The translations under genes were made by a program, and so were the position numbers. A model generated the notes under the pieces. That model was not told where the DNA came from. It ran no database searches and saw nothing but the letters and a program-made list of their open reading frames with translations. Source: CAZPXF01 sp964590945 (GTDB lineage Bacteria > Bacillota > Clostridia > Lachnospirales > Lachnospiraceae). Taken from it: a DNA stretch of 26,580 nt. Within the stretch, counting starts at the first letter, position 1. Each line of letters begins with the position of its first letter. This document shows positions 15,967 to 24,753 of the stretch, piece after piece. The DNA is taken from positions 1-26,580 of the forward strand of contig CAZPXF010000024.1 in the NCBI GenBank assembly GCA_964590945.1, given 5' to 3'.

Positions 15967-16666
15967 GTCTTCCTCCTCCGCGGACTCCGACGATCAGAAG
16001 CAGACGGATCATCTGAAGCACTACCGCCGCACAGCTTGCCACATACGTAAGCGCTGCTGCCGTAAGTACCTTCTTCGTCCCCCTGAGCTCATTTTCCGCC
16101 ATCATATTAGAATTCCCAAGGATCCGGAGCGCACGTGAACTCGCATTGAATTCCACCGGCAATGTCACAAGCTGGAACAGCACGGAAAAGGAAAACAGGA
16201 TCACGCCCAGCATCAGGATCATCCAGCTGTTTTTCCCGTTGAATATGAAGCCGACAATTATCAGCGGCCAGCACATCGTAGAGCCGAACTGCACCACCGG
16301 AACCATGGAATTCCGGAACTTTAAAAATCCAAATCCCTGCTGGTGCTGGATCGCATGTCCGCATTCATGCGCCGCGATTCCAAGCGCCGCCACAGAGCTT
16401 GAATTGTACGTAGAATCCGACAGGCACACCTTTTTGCTTCTCGGGTCATAGTAATCCGTCATCTCGCCGCTGATATGATTGATCTGTACATCGTAAAGTC
16501 CTGAATCGCGAAGGATCTTTTCCGCAACGTCGCGTCCGGTAAGGCCTCTGGCATTCCGCACTCTGGAATATTTCGAATAAGTGCTTTTTACCTTTGCCTG
16601 CGCCGCAAGACAGATCACCGCGCCAACGATGATCAGAATATATGTCGGATCGTAATAATAGAACAT
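15953..16666 (-). CDS. yugP: Membrane zinc metallopeptidase, YugP type
   Basis: This is a 237-residue integral membrane protease of the neutral zinc metallopeptidase family Pfam Zn_peptidase_2, represented by B. subtilis YugP; its substrates are not known. An N-terminal membrane anchor (about 8-24) is followed by a soluble stretch. The catalytic HECGH lies at 100-104 (in AAHECGHAIQHQ), with E172 in LPVEFNASSRA the likely third zinc ligand. Hydrophobic spans follow near 120-142, 146-168 and 200-227, and the protein ends in an Arg/Asp-rich tail. AGGTGG lies 7 bases before the ATG. It is 16 bases downstream of fmt and overlaps rsmB, a linkage common in Clostridia. Function is assigned at family level only. 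Confidence 0.9.
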   Translation of the reverse strand: MFYYYDPTYILIIVGAVICLAAQAKVKSTYSKYSRVRNARGLTGRDVAEKILRDSGLYDVQINHISGEMTDYYDPRSKKVCLSDSTYNSSSVAALGIAAHECGHAIQHQQGFGFLKFRNSMVPVVQFGSTMCWPLIIVGFIFNGKNSWMILMLGVILFSFSVLFQLVTLPVEFNASSRALRILGNSNMMAENELRGTKKVLTAAALTYVASCAAVVLQMIRLLLIVGVRGGGRRDRD

Positions 16667-16682
16667 GTTTCTTCCACCTTTC

Positions 16683-17633
16683 CTACTCTTTTGCTGTTAA
16701 GACTGTCCCCTCATTCACCTGATATCCGCGGAGAAATGCGCCTGCATCCATCCGCTTTTTCCCCGGGATCTGAAGCTCCTTCACCGCCAGAAGGCCGTCT
16801 CCGGTCTGCACAGCAAATTGCTGCTTCTCCACGCGCACGATCGTTCCCGGAGCCGGTCTGGAAGCCGCTTCCGCGTCTTCATCCAGAACCTCCGCATCCC
16901 AGATCTTCATGACCTTTCCATTCCACCGGGTACAGGCGCCCGGCCACGGCGTAAGTCCGCGGATCAGCCGTTCGATACTCTGGGCGCTTTTTGTCCAGTC
17001 GATATCTCCGAGTTCTTTTTTCAGCATCTTTGTATGCGTGCTCTCCTTATCATCCTGCTTTGTAAATTCCGCAGTTCCGTCCGAAAGCCTCTCCAGCGTC
17101 TCTACGCAGAGCTTCGCTCCCTCCACGGAAAGCTTGTCAAAGAGGCTTCCCCCGGTTTCCTTATCATCCAGTATGACCTCTTTTTTTAAAATCATGTCCC
17201 CGGTGTCGATCCCCTCGTCCATACGCATCGTTGTGACGCCGGAAACTTTCTCCCCGTTGATCACCGCCCACTGGATCGGCGCCGCGCCGCGGTATTTTGG
17301 AAGCAGGGATGCATGCACGTTGATGCATCCGTATTTCGGCATTTCCAGAATCTCTTTGGTAAGAATCTGTCCGAAAGCCACAACAACAATAATATCCGGT
17401 TCCAGTCCTTTCAGGACCGCGACAGATTCCGGCGTACGCACGCGGGCCGGCTGGTAGACCGGAAGTCCAAGCTTCCTGGCAGCTTCCTTCACCGGTGTAT
17501 ACTGCATCTTTGCGCCCCTGCCCTTCGGCTTATCCGGCTGCGTAAAAACGCCGACGACCTCATGGCCTGCCTCCACCAAAGCTTCCAGCGTCCTCACTGA
17601 AAAATCCGGAGTTCCCATAAATACTACTCTCAT
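16683..17633 (-). CDS. fmt: Methionyl-tRNA formyltransferase
   Basis: Fmt formylates the initiator Met-tRNA using 10-formyltetrahydrofolate. The 316-residue protein has the usual length and begins MRVVFMGTPDFSVRTL. Catalytic residues are visible: N105 and H107 in INVHASLLPKYRG (SLLPxYRG motif at 109-116) and D143 in GIDTGD. The C-terminal OB-like tRNA-binding domain spans about 205-316 and includes RLIRGLTPWPGACT. The ATG at 17633 lies one base after the def stop and has AGAGGA upstream, so translation is coupled to def; a start nine codons earlier would run into def and does not match the family. Fmt and Def act on the same formyl group, at the beginning and end of its life. Confidence 0.97.
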   Translation of the reverse strand: MRVVFMGTPDFSVRTLEALVEAGHEVVGVFTQPDKPKGRGAKMQYTPVKEAARKLGLPVYQPARVRTPESVAVLKGLEPDIIVVVAFGQILTKEILEMPKYGCINVHASLLPKYRGAAPIQWAVINGEKVSGVTTMRMDEGIDTGDMILKKEVILDDKETGGSLFDKLSVEGAKLCVETLERLSDGTAEFTKQDDKESTHTKMLKKELGDIDWTKSAQSIERLIRGLTPWPGACTRWNGKVMKIWDAEVLDEDAEAASRPAPGTIVRVEKQQFAVQTGDGLLAVKELQIPGKKRMDAGAFLRGYQVNEGTVLTAKE

Positions 17634-17634
17634 A

Positions 17635-18117
17635 TTATGCTTCCTCTTCTCCCTCTTCATTCACAACATCATGAAGCTCACCCTCGACAAGATCCACATA
17701 GAGCCTGCCGTCCAGATGATCGATCTCATGCATCAGGGCGCGGGCCATCAGTTCTTCGCCTTCAACGATGATCTCCTCCATATTGATATCCTGCGCTTTT
17801 ACCTTCACGTAATCCGGCCTTGTCACCTGCCCTGCCTTTCCCGCGACACTTAAGCACCCCTCGTCCCCTGTCTGTTCTCCGGACGTCTCCAATACCTCCG
17901 GATTGATAAGGAGCACCGGACCTTCACCGATATCGATCACAACGATCCTCTTAAGCACCCCGACCTGCGGCGCTGCAAGTCCGACGCCCTGCGCCTCATA
18001 CATGGTTGAAAACATATCTTCGATCAGGGTCGCTGTGCGCGGCGTCATCGCCTTTACCACCTTGCATTTCTTCCTCAATACATCGTCGCCAATCTGTCTT
18101 ACTTCTCTGATTGCCAT
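17635..18117 (-). CDS. def: Peptide deformylase
   Basis: Def removes the formyl group from nascent proteins. The 160-residue metalloenzyme has all three family motifs: GVGLAAPQVG at 44-53, EGCLS at 86-90 (metal ligand C88) and HEIDH at 130-134. Motif 2 continues as VAGKAG instead of the more common VPG, a mild variation. The C-terminus ends in a Glu-rich tail. AAGGAG lies 8 bases before the ATG at 18117. The gene is 17 bases downstream of priA and one base upstream of fmt. Confidence 0.97.
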   Translation of the reverse strand: MAIREVRQIGDDVLRKKCKVVKAMTPRTATLIEDMFSTMYEAQGVGLAAPQVGVLKRIVVIDIGEGPVLLINPEVLETSGEQTGDEGCLSVAGKAGQVTRPDYVKVKAQDINMEEIIVEGEELMARALMHEIDHLDGRLYVDLVEGELHDVVNEEGEEEA

Positions 18118-18134
18118 ACTATTCGCTCCTTCCT

Positions 18135-20354
18135 CTAAACCGGATCCAGATCAAACAATACCCTGACCCTGGCAAATCCGGAATTTACATCTATATATTT
18201 TTCCATACGGTCTTTTAAGACCATTAATACTTTCATATCCTTATGCCGGAAAAAGATCTGCTGCCGGTAAACATCCTTTACCTTGCTGACATACGGAGCC
18301 GCCGGACCGATGACCTGCACCCTTTTATCCGCTCCTGCCTTCTTCGCATATTCCGCCAGATAATATGCCGCCTGAGATAAAAGCTCTTCATCGGCGCATT
18401 CCATACGAACCGCCGTCATATGCTCCACCGGAGGATACCCGCACAGATCCCTGTATGCGATCTCTTCCTTATAAAACTGTTCGTAATCCTGTGCTGCCGC
18501 TGTCCGGATGCTGTAGTGCTCCGGCTGATATGTCTGGATCACGACCTCTCCCCTCTTCTGTCCGCGCCCGGCTCTCCCGGCTGCCTGGACAAGCAGCTCA
18601 AAGGTGCGCTCGCCCGCCCGGAAATCCGACTGGTAAAGTGAGAGGTCGGCTGCCAGCACGCCGACAAGCGTCACATTCGGGAAATCGTGTCCCTTTACGA
18701 TCATCTGTGTTCCGATCAGGATATCCGCCTCCTGCGCCGCAAAGGATGCGAGGATCCTGTCATGTCCTTCCTTTCCCCGCGTCGAATCCGCATCCATCCG
18801 AAGAACCCTTGCCTGCGGAAACGCCCTGGAAACCGCCCGCTCGATCTGCTGTGTCCCCGCATGAAATCCTCCGATATGGTTCGATCCGCACACGGGACAC
18901 TTCCGGATCCCATTCGATACAGCTCCGCAATAATGGCATACCAGCCGTCCGCCCGTATGCTCCGACATTGCGACATCACAATGAGAACATTTTACTACAT
19001 ATCCGCAAGACCTGCAACAGACAAAACCCGCATATCCACGGCGGTTCAGGAAAAGCAGGATCTGCTCATGCCGCCTGAGCCTTTCCTCCATCAACTCCTT
19101 TAAACGGTCGCTGAACATAGAAGAATTGCCGTTTTTCAGCTCTTTTCTCATATCCTCCACATATATTTCCGGAAGCTCCCCTCCTCCGGCGCGTTCGCTT
19201 AAGGTCAGAAGCGTGTACTCTCCTCTCTTTGCCCGGTAAAAGCTCTCCATCGAAGGAGTCGCTGAGCCGAGCACGACGGATGCATGCTCCAGCCTGCTTC
19301 TCTCTACCGCAGTCTCCCTCGCATGGAAGGAAGGAACCTGCTCGCTTTTATAACTTGGTTCATGCTCTTCGTCTATCACGATCAGCCCCAGGTTCGGAAA
19401 CGGCGTAAAAAGCGCCGACCTTGGTCCGATCATCACATCGATCTTCCCTTCTCTTGCAAGCTGCATCTGATCGTAGCGTTCCCCGGCGGACAATCTGGAA
19501 TTCATGATCGCCAGACGGCTGCCGAACCTGCTGTAAAAGCGCTGTACCATCTGCCACGTCAGGGAAATCTCCGGAATCAGGAAAATAACCTGTCCACCCT
19601 GACGGATCACTTCCTCCATAATTTCCAGATAGACTTCCGTCTTCCCGCTCCCGGTAATTCCATGGAGAAGATACGTTTTCCTTATGCCGTTCCGGTAATC
19701 CGATATGACCTGCCCGGCACACTGCTTCTGCATCGGCAGCAAAGCCTTCCTCTCCTGCTGCATATCCAGGCCGGAAACCGCCCTCCTGTATTTCCGTTCT
19801 TCTTCTATTATAAGCACATCCTGCTCCGCCAAAGCCTGTATGACCGGCCTTGCAGCTCCGTGCTCCTTTACCGCCGTATCATAGTCGATTTCCTGTTTTT
19901 CAATCAACACTCTTAATAGTCTGGCTCTTGCTTTTTGGTTCTTTTTTTCATAGTATGCAAGCTTTTCCTCCGCATCTTCCGGACTCATCATAAGGCGGAG
20001 CGTCCTCTTTTTCCTTTCTCTTACGGAATGCTTCACCGGAAGGACTGTCCGCAGCGCCTGCGCCATTGTCCCGCCGTACACATCCTTCATCCACGCCGCA
20101 AGTCCAAGGAGCTTCCCCTCAATGGCCGGGTCGTCCGGCACGATCTCAAGGATACTTTTTATTTTCTGGACCGGATAATCCGCCTCCTCTGAAAACCGGA
20201 TCAAATATCCCTTCGTTCTCCGGTTGCCTTTTCCAAAAGGAACGATCACCTGCATGCCGACACGCAGCATCCCTTCCATCTCCGAAGGGATGCTGTACTG
20301 AAAAACTTTATCCAGATTTTCATGTGTAATATCAATGATAACGTCTGCAAACAT
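18135..20354 (-). CDS. priA: Primosomal protein N' (replication restart helicase PriA)
   Basis: PriA recognises stalled replication forks, unwinds DNA 3'-5' and reloads the replicative helicase. The 739-residue protein has an N-terminal DNA-binding domain (about 1-200), Walker A GITGSGKTE at 232-240, DEEH at 328-331 and VLGSATPS near 361-368. Zinc-binding cysteine pairs lie between about 447 and 489 (CCRSC, CSHC, CHYC, CPVC). The helicase C-terminal lobe includes GTQMIVKGHDFPNV and QAAGRAGRG. The chosen ATG at 20354 has AAGGAG six bases upstream and starts at MFADVIIDITH, the family start. It lies 23 bases inside the end of murE, so the two genes overlap. Intact. Confidence 0.97.
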   Translation of the reverse strand: MFADVIIDITHENLDKVFQYSIPSEMEGMLRVGMQVIVPFGKGNRRTKGYLIRFSEEADYPVQKIKSILEIVPDDPAIEGKLLGLAAWMKDVYGGTMAQALRTVLPVKHSVRERKKRTLRLMMSPEDAEEKLAYYEKKNQKARARLLRVLIEKQEIDYDTAVKEHGAARPVIQALAEQDVLIIEEERKYRRAVSGLDMQQERKALLPMQKQCAGQVISDYRNGIRKTYLLHGITGSGKTEVYLEIMEEVIRQGGQVIFLIPEISLTWQMVQRFYSRFGSRLAIMNSRLSAGERYDQMQLAREGKIDVMIGPRSALFTPFPNLGLIVIDEEHEPSYKSEQVPSFHARETAVERSRLEHASVVLGSATPSMESFYRAKRGEYTLLTLSERAGGGELPEIYVEDMRKELKNGNSSMFSDRLKELMEERLRRHEQILLFLNRRGYAGFVCCRSCGYVVKCSHCDVAMSEHTGGRLVCHYCGAVSNGIRKCPVCGSNHIGGFHAGTQQIERAVSRAFPQARVLRMDADSTRGKEGHDRILASFAAQEADILIGTQMIVKGHDFPNVTLVGVLAADLSLYQSDFRAGERTFELLVQAAGRAGRGQKRGEVVIQTYQPEHYSIRTAAAQDYEQFYKEEIAYRDLCGYPPVEHMTAVRMECADEELLSQAAYYLAEYAKKAGADKRVQVIGPAAPYVSKVKDVYRQQIFFRHKDMKVLMVLKDRMEKYIDVNSGFARVRVLFDLDPV

Positions 20355-21831
20355 GAATTGCTCCTTCCGCCATCTCGCGATCATCCATCGGATATTTCAC
20401 TCCATGGATCTCCTGATAATTCTCATGCCCTTTTCCGGCAATCAGTATAAAATCCCCCGGCTTACGGTTTTCAATCGCAAAATAAATGGCCTTTCTTCTG
20501 TCCTCTATCATAATATATTTTCCCCCGGTTCTGCAAACCCCTTTTTGAATCCGCTGCATGATCCGGGAAGGATCTTCCTCCCGCGGGTTATCCGTGGTGA
20601 TGATCGTGATATCCGAGAGCCGCCCGGATACTTCTCCCATCTCTTCCCTGCGCATATCCGATCTGCCGCCCCCGCATCCGAAAATACACACGATACGCTG
20701 CGGTCCATATGCGCGGAGCGTATGGAGGATTCCCTCCAGACTCATGGCGTTGTGGGCGTAATCAATGATAACAAAGGCGTCATCCTCCACAGGCAGAAGC
20801 TCGCACCGCCCGCGGATTCTTGTCTTACGAAGTCCTGCGCCGATTCGTCCGGCCGGAACGCCGTACGCGTCCGCGGCAGCAAGGGCGGCAAGCGCATTCT
20901 CCACGTTGACAGCTCCCGGAAGATCCAGCGAGAAACTCCCTGCAAGCCGTCCGGACACCTGAAATTCCACCCCAAGGGAATCCTTTCCCCAAAGCAGCTT
21001 CTCATTGCGGCTGCAATAATCCGGAAGATATTGTGCTCCATCCTCAAAGTCCGCTCTCCCAAACAACGCATATTCGCATTCGGAATCACACAGCATATCG
21101 CGCCAGTAACGGTCGTCTCCATTGAGCACGGCGCGTCGGCACTGGGAAAACAGCTTTGACTTGCACGCCTTGTATTCATCAAAATTCTTATGTTCGCGTT
21201 TGCTGATATGATCCATTCCCAGATTTGTAAATACCGCAGTATCAAAGAGGATTCCGTCTGTCCGGTGCAGCATGAGCGCCTGTGAAGATACCTCCATCAC
21301 AACAAACCGGCAGCCGTTTTTTTGCATTCTGTGAAGATGCGCATGGAGTACCAGCGCATCCGGCGTCGTATTTTCAGCCGGGAAGCTTTCCTTTCCGTCA
21401 TAAATTTCAATCGTGCCGATCAGTCCGGCCTGATAACCAGCCTCCTTCAGAATATGGAACAGCATATATGCAGTCGTCGTCTTTCCCTTCGTTCCTGTAA
21501 TCCCGATAACTTTCATATGCCTCGCGGGCCATCCGTAACAGGCCGCCGCCATTTTTGCAAGGGCGGTTCTTGTATTCCAGACACGGATGACTGTAAGCTG
21601 CCCCGGGAAAATCGTTCTCCCGCAATTTTCATCTATAATAATTACGGCTGCACCAAGTGCAGCCGCATCGTCTATGAACTGATGTCCGTCGCCAGCGCCG
21701 CCGCGAATGCATACAAATACAGCGCCCTGCGTCACCTTTCTGGAATCCTGCACCAGTTCTGTGATCTCTACAGTTTCATCACCCTGTACGATTTGATATA
21801 AAAATCCTTTCAAAAGGCCGGAAAGTTGCAT
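20332..21831 (-). CDS. murE: UDP-MurNAc-L-Ala-D-Glu:meso-diaminopimelate ligase
   Basis: MurE adds the third amino acid of the peptidoglycan stem peptide in the cytoplasm. The 499-residue protein has the Mur ligase order: N-terminal UDP-binding domain (about 20-100), ATP loop GITGTKGKTT at 110-119, central domain with the VMEVSSQAL stretch, and C-terminal domain with DNPR at 414-417 and GKGHENYQ at 466-473. DNPR is the known signature for meso-diaminopimelate, so this organism should have DAP-type peptidoglycan. GGAGG lies 6 bases before the ATG. It begins 41 bases after the clpB stop with no terminator or convincing promoter between them, and it overlaps priA. Confidence 0.96.
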   Translation of the reverse strand: MQLSGLLKGFLYQIVQGDETVEITELVQDSRKVTQGAVFVCIRGGAGDGHQFIDDAAALGAAVIIIDENCGRTIFPGQLTVIRVWNTRTALAKMAAACYGWPARHMKVIGITGTKGKTTTAYMLFHILKEAGYQAGLIGTIEIYDGKESFPAENTTPDALVLHAHLHRMQKNGCRFVVMEVSSQALMLHRTDGILFDTAVFTNLGMDHISKREHKNFDEYKACKSKLFSQCRRAVLNGDDRYWRDMLCDSECEYALFGRADFEDGAQYLPDYCSRNEKLLWGKDSLGVEFQVSGRLAGSFSLDLPGAVNVENALAALAAADAYGVPAGRIGAGLRKTRIRGRCELLPVEDDAFVIIDYAHNAMSLEGILHTLRAYGPQRIVCIFGCGGGRSDMRREEMGEVSGRLSDITIITTDNPREEDPSRIMQRIQKGVCRTGGKYIMIEDRRKAIYFAIENRKPGDFILIAGKGHENYQEIHGVKYPMDDREMAEGAIHVCRRYH

Positions 21832-21872
21832 TGCTTTCCTCCGAAATCAAATCTCAATCACACTTATTTCTC

Positions 21873-24476
21873 TTATGAAATCACCTCTACCTGTGGTTTC
21901 ACGCACGCTGTAAGATTCCCATTCTCCGTCCGTATCTGGATCGTATCGCCCGTACGCACATCTCCGGAGAGGATCAGTCTTGCCGCCAGCGTCTCCACAT
22001 GCTTCTGAAGATATCTCTTTAAAGGTCTTGCACCATATACAGGCTCATATCCTTCCGAAGAAATCAGTTCCTTTGCATCCTCCGTAAGCTCAATGGAAAG
22101 CTCCTTATCCGCAAGTCTGCGGTTCAGATCCGCCACAAGCAGATCGATGATGCCACAAATATTATCCCTCGTAAGCGGGCGGAACATGATCGTCTCATCC
22201 AAACGGTTTAAAAACTCCGGACGGAAATGCGCCCTCAGCTCTTCCATGACCATTTTCTCACTCTCCGGCCGTATCTTCCCGTTTTCATCAATACCATCCA
22301 AAAGATACTGTGAACCGATGTTGGAGGTCATGATCAGTATCGTATTCTTAAAGTCCACCGTCCTTCCCTGGGAATCCGTGATCCGTCCGTCATCCAGCAC
22401 CTGAAGAAGAACATTGAATACATCCGGATGCGCCTTCTCAACCTCATCGAAGAGCACAACGGAATATGGTTTTCTTCTGACCGCCTCTGTAAGCTGGCCG
22501 CCTTCATCATATCCGACATATCCCGGAGGCGCTCCGATCAGTCTCGACACGGAATACTTCTCCATGTACTCGCTCATATCGATACGCACCATATTATTCT
22601 CATCATCAAAAAGGCATTCCGCCAGCGACTTCGCCAGCTCCGTCTTGCCGACGCCTGTCGGGCCGAGGAACAAAAAGGAGCCGATCGGCTTCGATGGATC
22701 CTTGACGCCCGCCTTGGAACGGATGATCGCCTCTGTCACCTTCTCCACGCCTTCGTCCTGTCCGATGACGCGTTTGTGAAGCTCCTTATCCAGATTCAGA
22801 GTTTTACTCCGCTCGCTCTCATTCAGCTTTGCAACCGGAATTCCGGTCCAGCGGGAGATGATCTTTGCGATCTCGTCCTCCGTCACAGATTCATGGACAA
22901 GGGACATATCCCTGCTCTTCACCTGCTCTTCCAGCTCTTCTAATTTCTTCTGAGCCGCCGGAAGTCTTCCGTATTGCAGCTCCGCCGCCTTATTCAGATC
23001 ATAGGACTGCTGCGCCTTCTGGATATCGCGGTTGATCTGCTCGATCTCCTCACGCAGTGCGGAGAGCTGGTCTACAGATTTTTTCTCATTGTCCCACTGT
23101 GCTTTCCGGCTTGCGAATTCCTCCTGAAGCTCTGCAAGTTCCTGCTGCAAATGCTGCAGCCGTTCCTTGCTCAGATTGTCTTCTTCTTTTTTCAGCGCCG
23201 TCTCTTCGATCCTGAACTGTGTGATCTTGCGGTTCAGTTCATCCAGCTCTGACGGCATGGAATCCAGTTCCGTCTTGATAAGCGCGCACGCCTCATCCAC
23301 AAGATCGATCGCTTTATCCGGCAGGAAACGGTCGGAAATGTACCGGTTCGACAGGGTTGCTGCGGCCACGAGGGCTCCGTCGGTGATCTTTACGCCATGG
23401 AAAACTTCATAGCGCTCCTTAAGTCCCCGCAGAATGGATATGGCATCCTCCACAGTCGGCTCATCCACCGTCACCGGCTGGAACCTTCGCTCCAGCGCCG
23501 CATCCTTCTCGATGTATTGTCTATATTCATCCAATGTCGTTGCCCCGATACAGTGAAGTTCACCTCTGGCAAGCATTGGTTTTAACATGTTGCCTGCATC
23601 CATGGCTCCCTCTGTCTTGCCTGCCCCGACGATCGTATGCAGCTCGTCGATGAAAAGAATGATCTCACCATCGCTGCTCTTAACCTCCTCCAGGACAGCT
23701 TTCAGACGCTCTTCAAATTCTCCGCGGTACTTCGCCCCTGCGATAAGCGCGCCCATATCGAGCGCAAATACCTTCTTATCCTTCAGGCCCTCCGGAACGT
23801 CTCCCTTCACGATCCGCTGCGCCAGTCCCTCTACGACCGCCGTCTTGCCGACGCCCGGTTCGCCGATCAGAACAGGATTGTTCTTTGTTTTACGCGAAAG
23901 AATACGGATCACATTGCGGATCTCCGCATCTCTGCCGATAACCGGATCCAGTTTCTGCTCCCTCGCACGCTCCACAAGATCTGTTCCATATTTGGCAAGC
24001 GTATCGTAGGTCGCTTCCGGATTATCGCTGGTCACGCGCTGGTTTCCACGGACAGTCGCAAGAACCTGCAGGAATCTCTCGCGTGTAATTCCCATTTCTT
24101 TTAATATATGCTTTATCTCCGCATTCGGGTACTTCAGAAGCGCAAGGAAAAGATGTTCTACAGAAACATATTCGTCGCCCATCTGCTTCGCTTCATCCTC
24201 ACCATGTATCAGAACCTTGTTCAGATATTGTCCGATATACGCCTGACCTCCCTGAACCTTGACCCTTTTATTCAGCGCCTGCTCCACGCGGCCGACGATC
24301 CGGTCCCTGCCGATATCCATCTTTTCCATCAGCTTCAGGATCAGGCTGTCTTCCTGCGTCAGCATTGCGTACAGGAGATGCTCCTGCTCAATTTCCTGAT
24401 TCCCGTATTCCGATGCAATGTATTCGCATTGCTGAACAGCCTGAAGAGACTTCTGTGTAAACTTATTAATATTCAT
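21873..24476 (-). CDS. clpB: ATP-dependent disaggregase ClpB
   Basis: ClpB is the Hsp100 ring ATPase that extracts proteins from aggregates together with DnaK. The 867-residue protein has two Clp N-terminal repeats (about 1-145), a first AAA+ domain with Walker A GEPGVGKT at 205-212 and IDELH at 276-280, and a coiled-coil middle domain (about 410-530) that separates ClpB from ClpC or ClpA. A second AAA+ domain follows with GPTGVGKTE near 602. The protein ends without a ClpP-binding IGF-type loop that I can identify. GGAGGAG lies 5 bases before the ATG. Its promoter carries a CIRCE element, implying HrcA repression. It heads a run of thirteen same-strand genes with no visible terminator. Confidence 0.97.
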   Translation of the reverse strand: MNINKFTQKSLQAVQQCEYIASEYGNQEIEQEHLLYAMLTQEDSLILKLMEKMDIGRDRIVGRVEQALNKRVKVQGGQAYIGQYLNKVLIHGEDEAKQMGDEYVSVEHLFLALLKYPNAEIKHILKEMGITRERFLQVLATVRGNQRVTSDNPEATYDTLAKYGTDLVERAREQKLDPVIGRDAEIRNVIRILSRKTKNNPVLIGEPGVGKTAVVEGLAQRIVKGDVPEGLKDKKVFALDMGALIAGAKYRGEFEERLKAVLEEVKSSDGEIILFIDELHTIVGAGKTEGAMDAGNMLKPMLARGELHCIGATTLDEYRQYIEKDAALERRFQPVTVDEPTVEDAISILRGLKERYEVFHGVKITDGALVAAATLSNRYISDRFLPDKAIDLVDEACALIKTELDSMPSELDELNRKITQFRIEETALKKEEDNLSKERLQHLQQELAELQEEFASRKAQWDNEKKSVDQLSALREEIEQINRDIQKAQQSYDLNKAAELQYGRLPAAQKKLEELEEQVKSRDMSLVHESVTEDEIAKIISRWTGIPVAKLNESERSKTLNLDKELHKRVIGQDEGVEKVTEAIIRSKAGVKDPSKPIGSFLFLGPTGVGKTELAKSLAECLFDDENNMVRIDMSEYMEKYSVSRLIGAPPGYVGYDEGGQLTEAVRRKPYSVVLFDEVEKAHPDVFNVLLQVLDDGRITDSQGRTVDFKNTILIMTSNIGSQYLLDGIDENGKIRPESEKMVMEELRAHFRPEFLNRLDETIMFRPLTRDNICGIIDLLVADLNRRLADKELSIELTEDAKELISSEGYEPVYGARPLKRYLQKHVETLAARLILSGDVRTGDTIQIRTENGNLTACVKPQVEVIS

Positions 24477-24540
24477 AACTACTCCTCCATTTCTTCTATA
24501 TCTAATCTAGTGTGTCAAAAACCTCAGCATTTAAAACATA

Positions 24541-24587
24541 AAAAGGTGTTGCACTTCTCATGTTCTATGAGAAATATAACACCTTTT
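24541..24587. repeat. Nested inverted repeat overlapping the clpB promoter
   Basis: The outer arms AAAAGGTGTT (24541-24550) and AACACCTTTT (24578-24587) are perfect inverted copies. Inside them TTCTCAT (24555-24561) and ATGAGAA (24567-24573) form a second perfect dyad around GTTCT. The right arms cover the clpB -10 box and spacer. The transcript from the clpB promoter would begin inside the structure, so the outer dyad acts as DNA or only in longer transcripts. Read on the minus strand the outer stem ends in TTTTTATGTTTT, so it could also stop transcription coming from further upstream. Confidence 0.65.
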
Positions 24588-24601
24588 GTTAGCACTGTCA
24601 A
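24573..24601 (-). promoter_or_regulatory. Sigma-A promoter of clpB
   Basis: On the minus strand a perfect TTGACA (24596-24601) and TATATT (24573-24578) are 17 bases apart. Transcription would start near 24566, giving a leader of about 90 bases. The -35 box lies in and next to the spacer of the CIRCE operator, so HrcA bound there should block RNA polymerase. Confidence 0.88.
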
Positions 24602-24615
24602 GAGGTGAGTGCTAA
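24589..24615. promoter_or_regulatory. CIRCE element (HrcA operator)
   Basis: TTAGCACTG - 9 bases - GAGTGCTAA matches the CIRCE consensus TTAGCACTC-N9-GAGTGCTAA at 17 of 18 arm positions, with the exact 9-base spacing. The only mismatch is the innermost base of the left arm. HrcA binds this element and releases it on heat shock when GroEL is occupied. Its overlap with the clpB -35 box makes clpB the target; the divergent symporter promoter is about 50 bases away. Confidence 0.92.
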
Positions 24616-24666
24616 TTTTTCATGTTGTTTCGCAAAATTTGTATTTTTGATTTATACCGACATTCA

Positions 24667-24696
24667 TTGACACCATTTATTCCGGCATGCTATATT
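24667..24696 (+). promoter_or_regulatory. Sigma-A promoter of the DAACS symporter
   Basis: A perfect TTGACA (24667-24672) and TATATT (24691-24696) are 18 bases apart, placing the start of transcription near 24703 and leaving a leader of about 50 bases. The leader contains an AT-rich 8-bp dyad (ATAATAAA at 24715-24722, TTTATTAT at 24733-24740) directly before the GGAGG ribosome site; being all A-U it is probably weak. Confidence 0.75.
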
Positions 24697-24753
24697 AGTT
24701 ACTATAATTTTCAAATAATAAAACGTTGTTCATTTATTATGGAGGTATTACAA

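Noticed and set aside
14515..16050. A 511-codon open frame on the plus strand
   Set aside because: It lies wholly antisense to rlmN, rsmB and yugP, which carry intact catalytic motifs. It has no ribosome site and its residues show no recognisable domain; it is a by-product of codon bias.
24622..24753. An upstream in-frame extension of the symporter
   Set aside because: It covers the promoter and leader; the ATG at 24754 has a proper GGAGG site and matches the family N-terminus.
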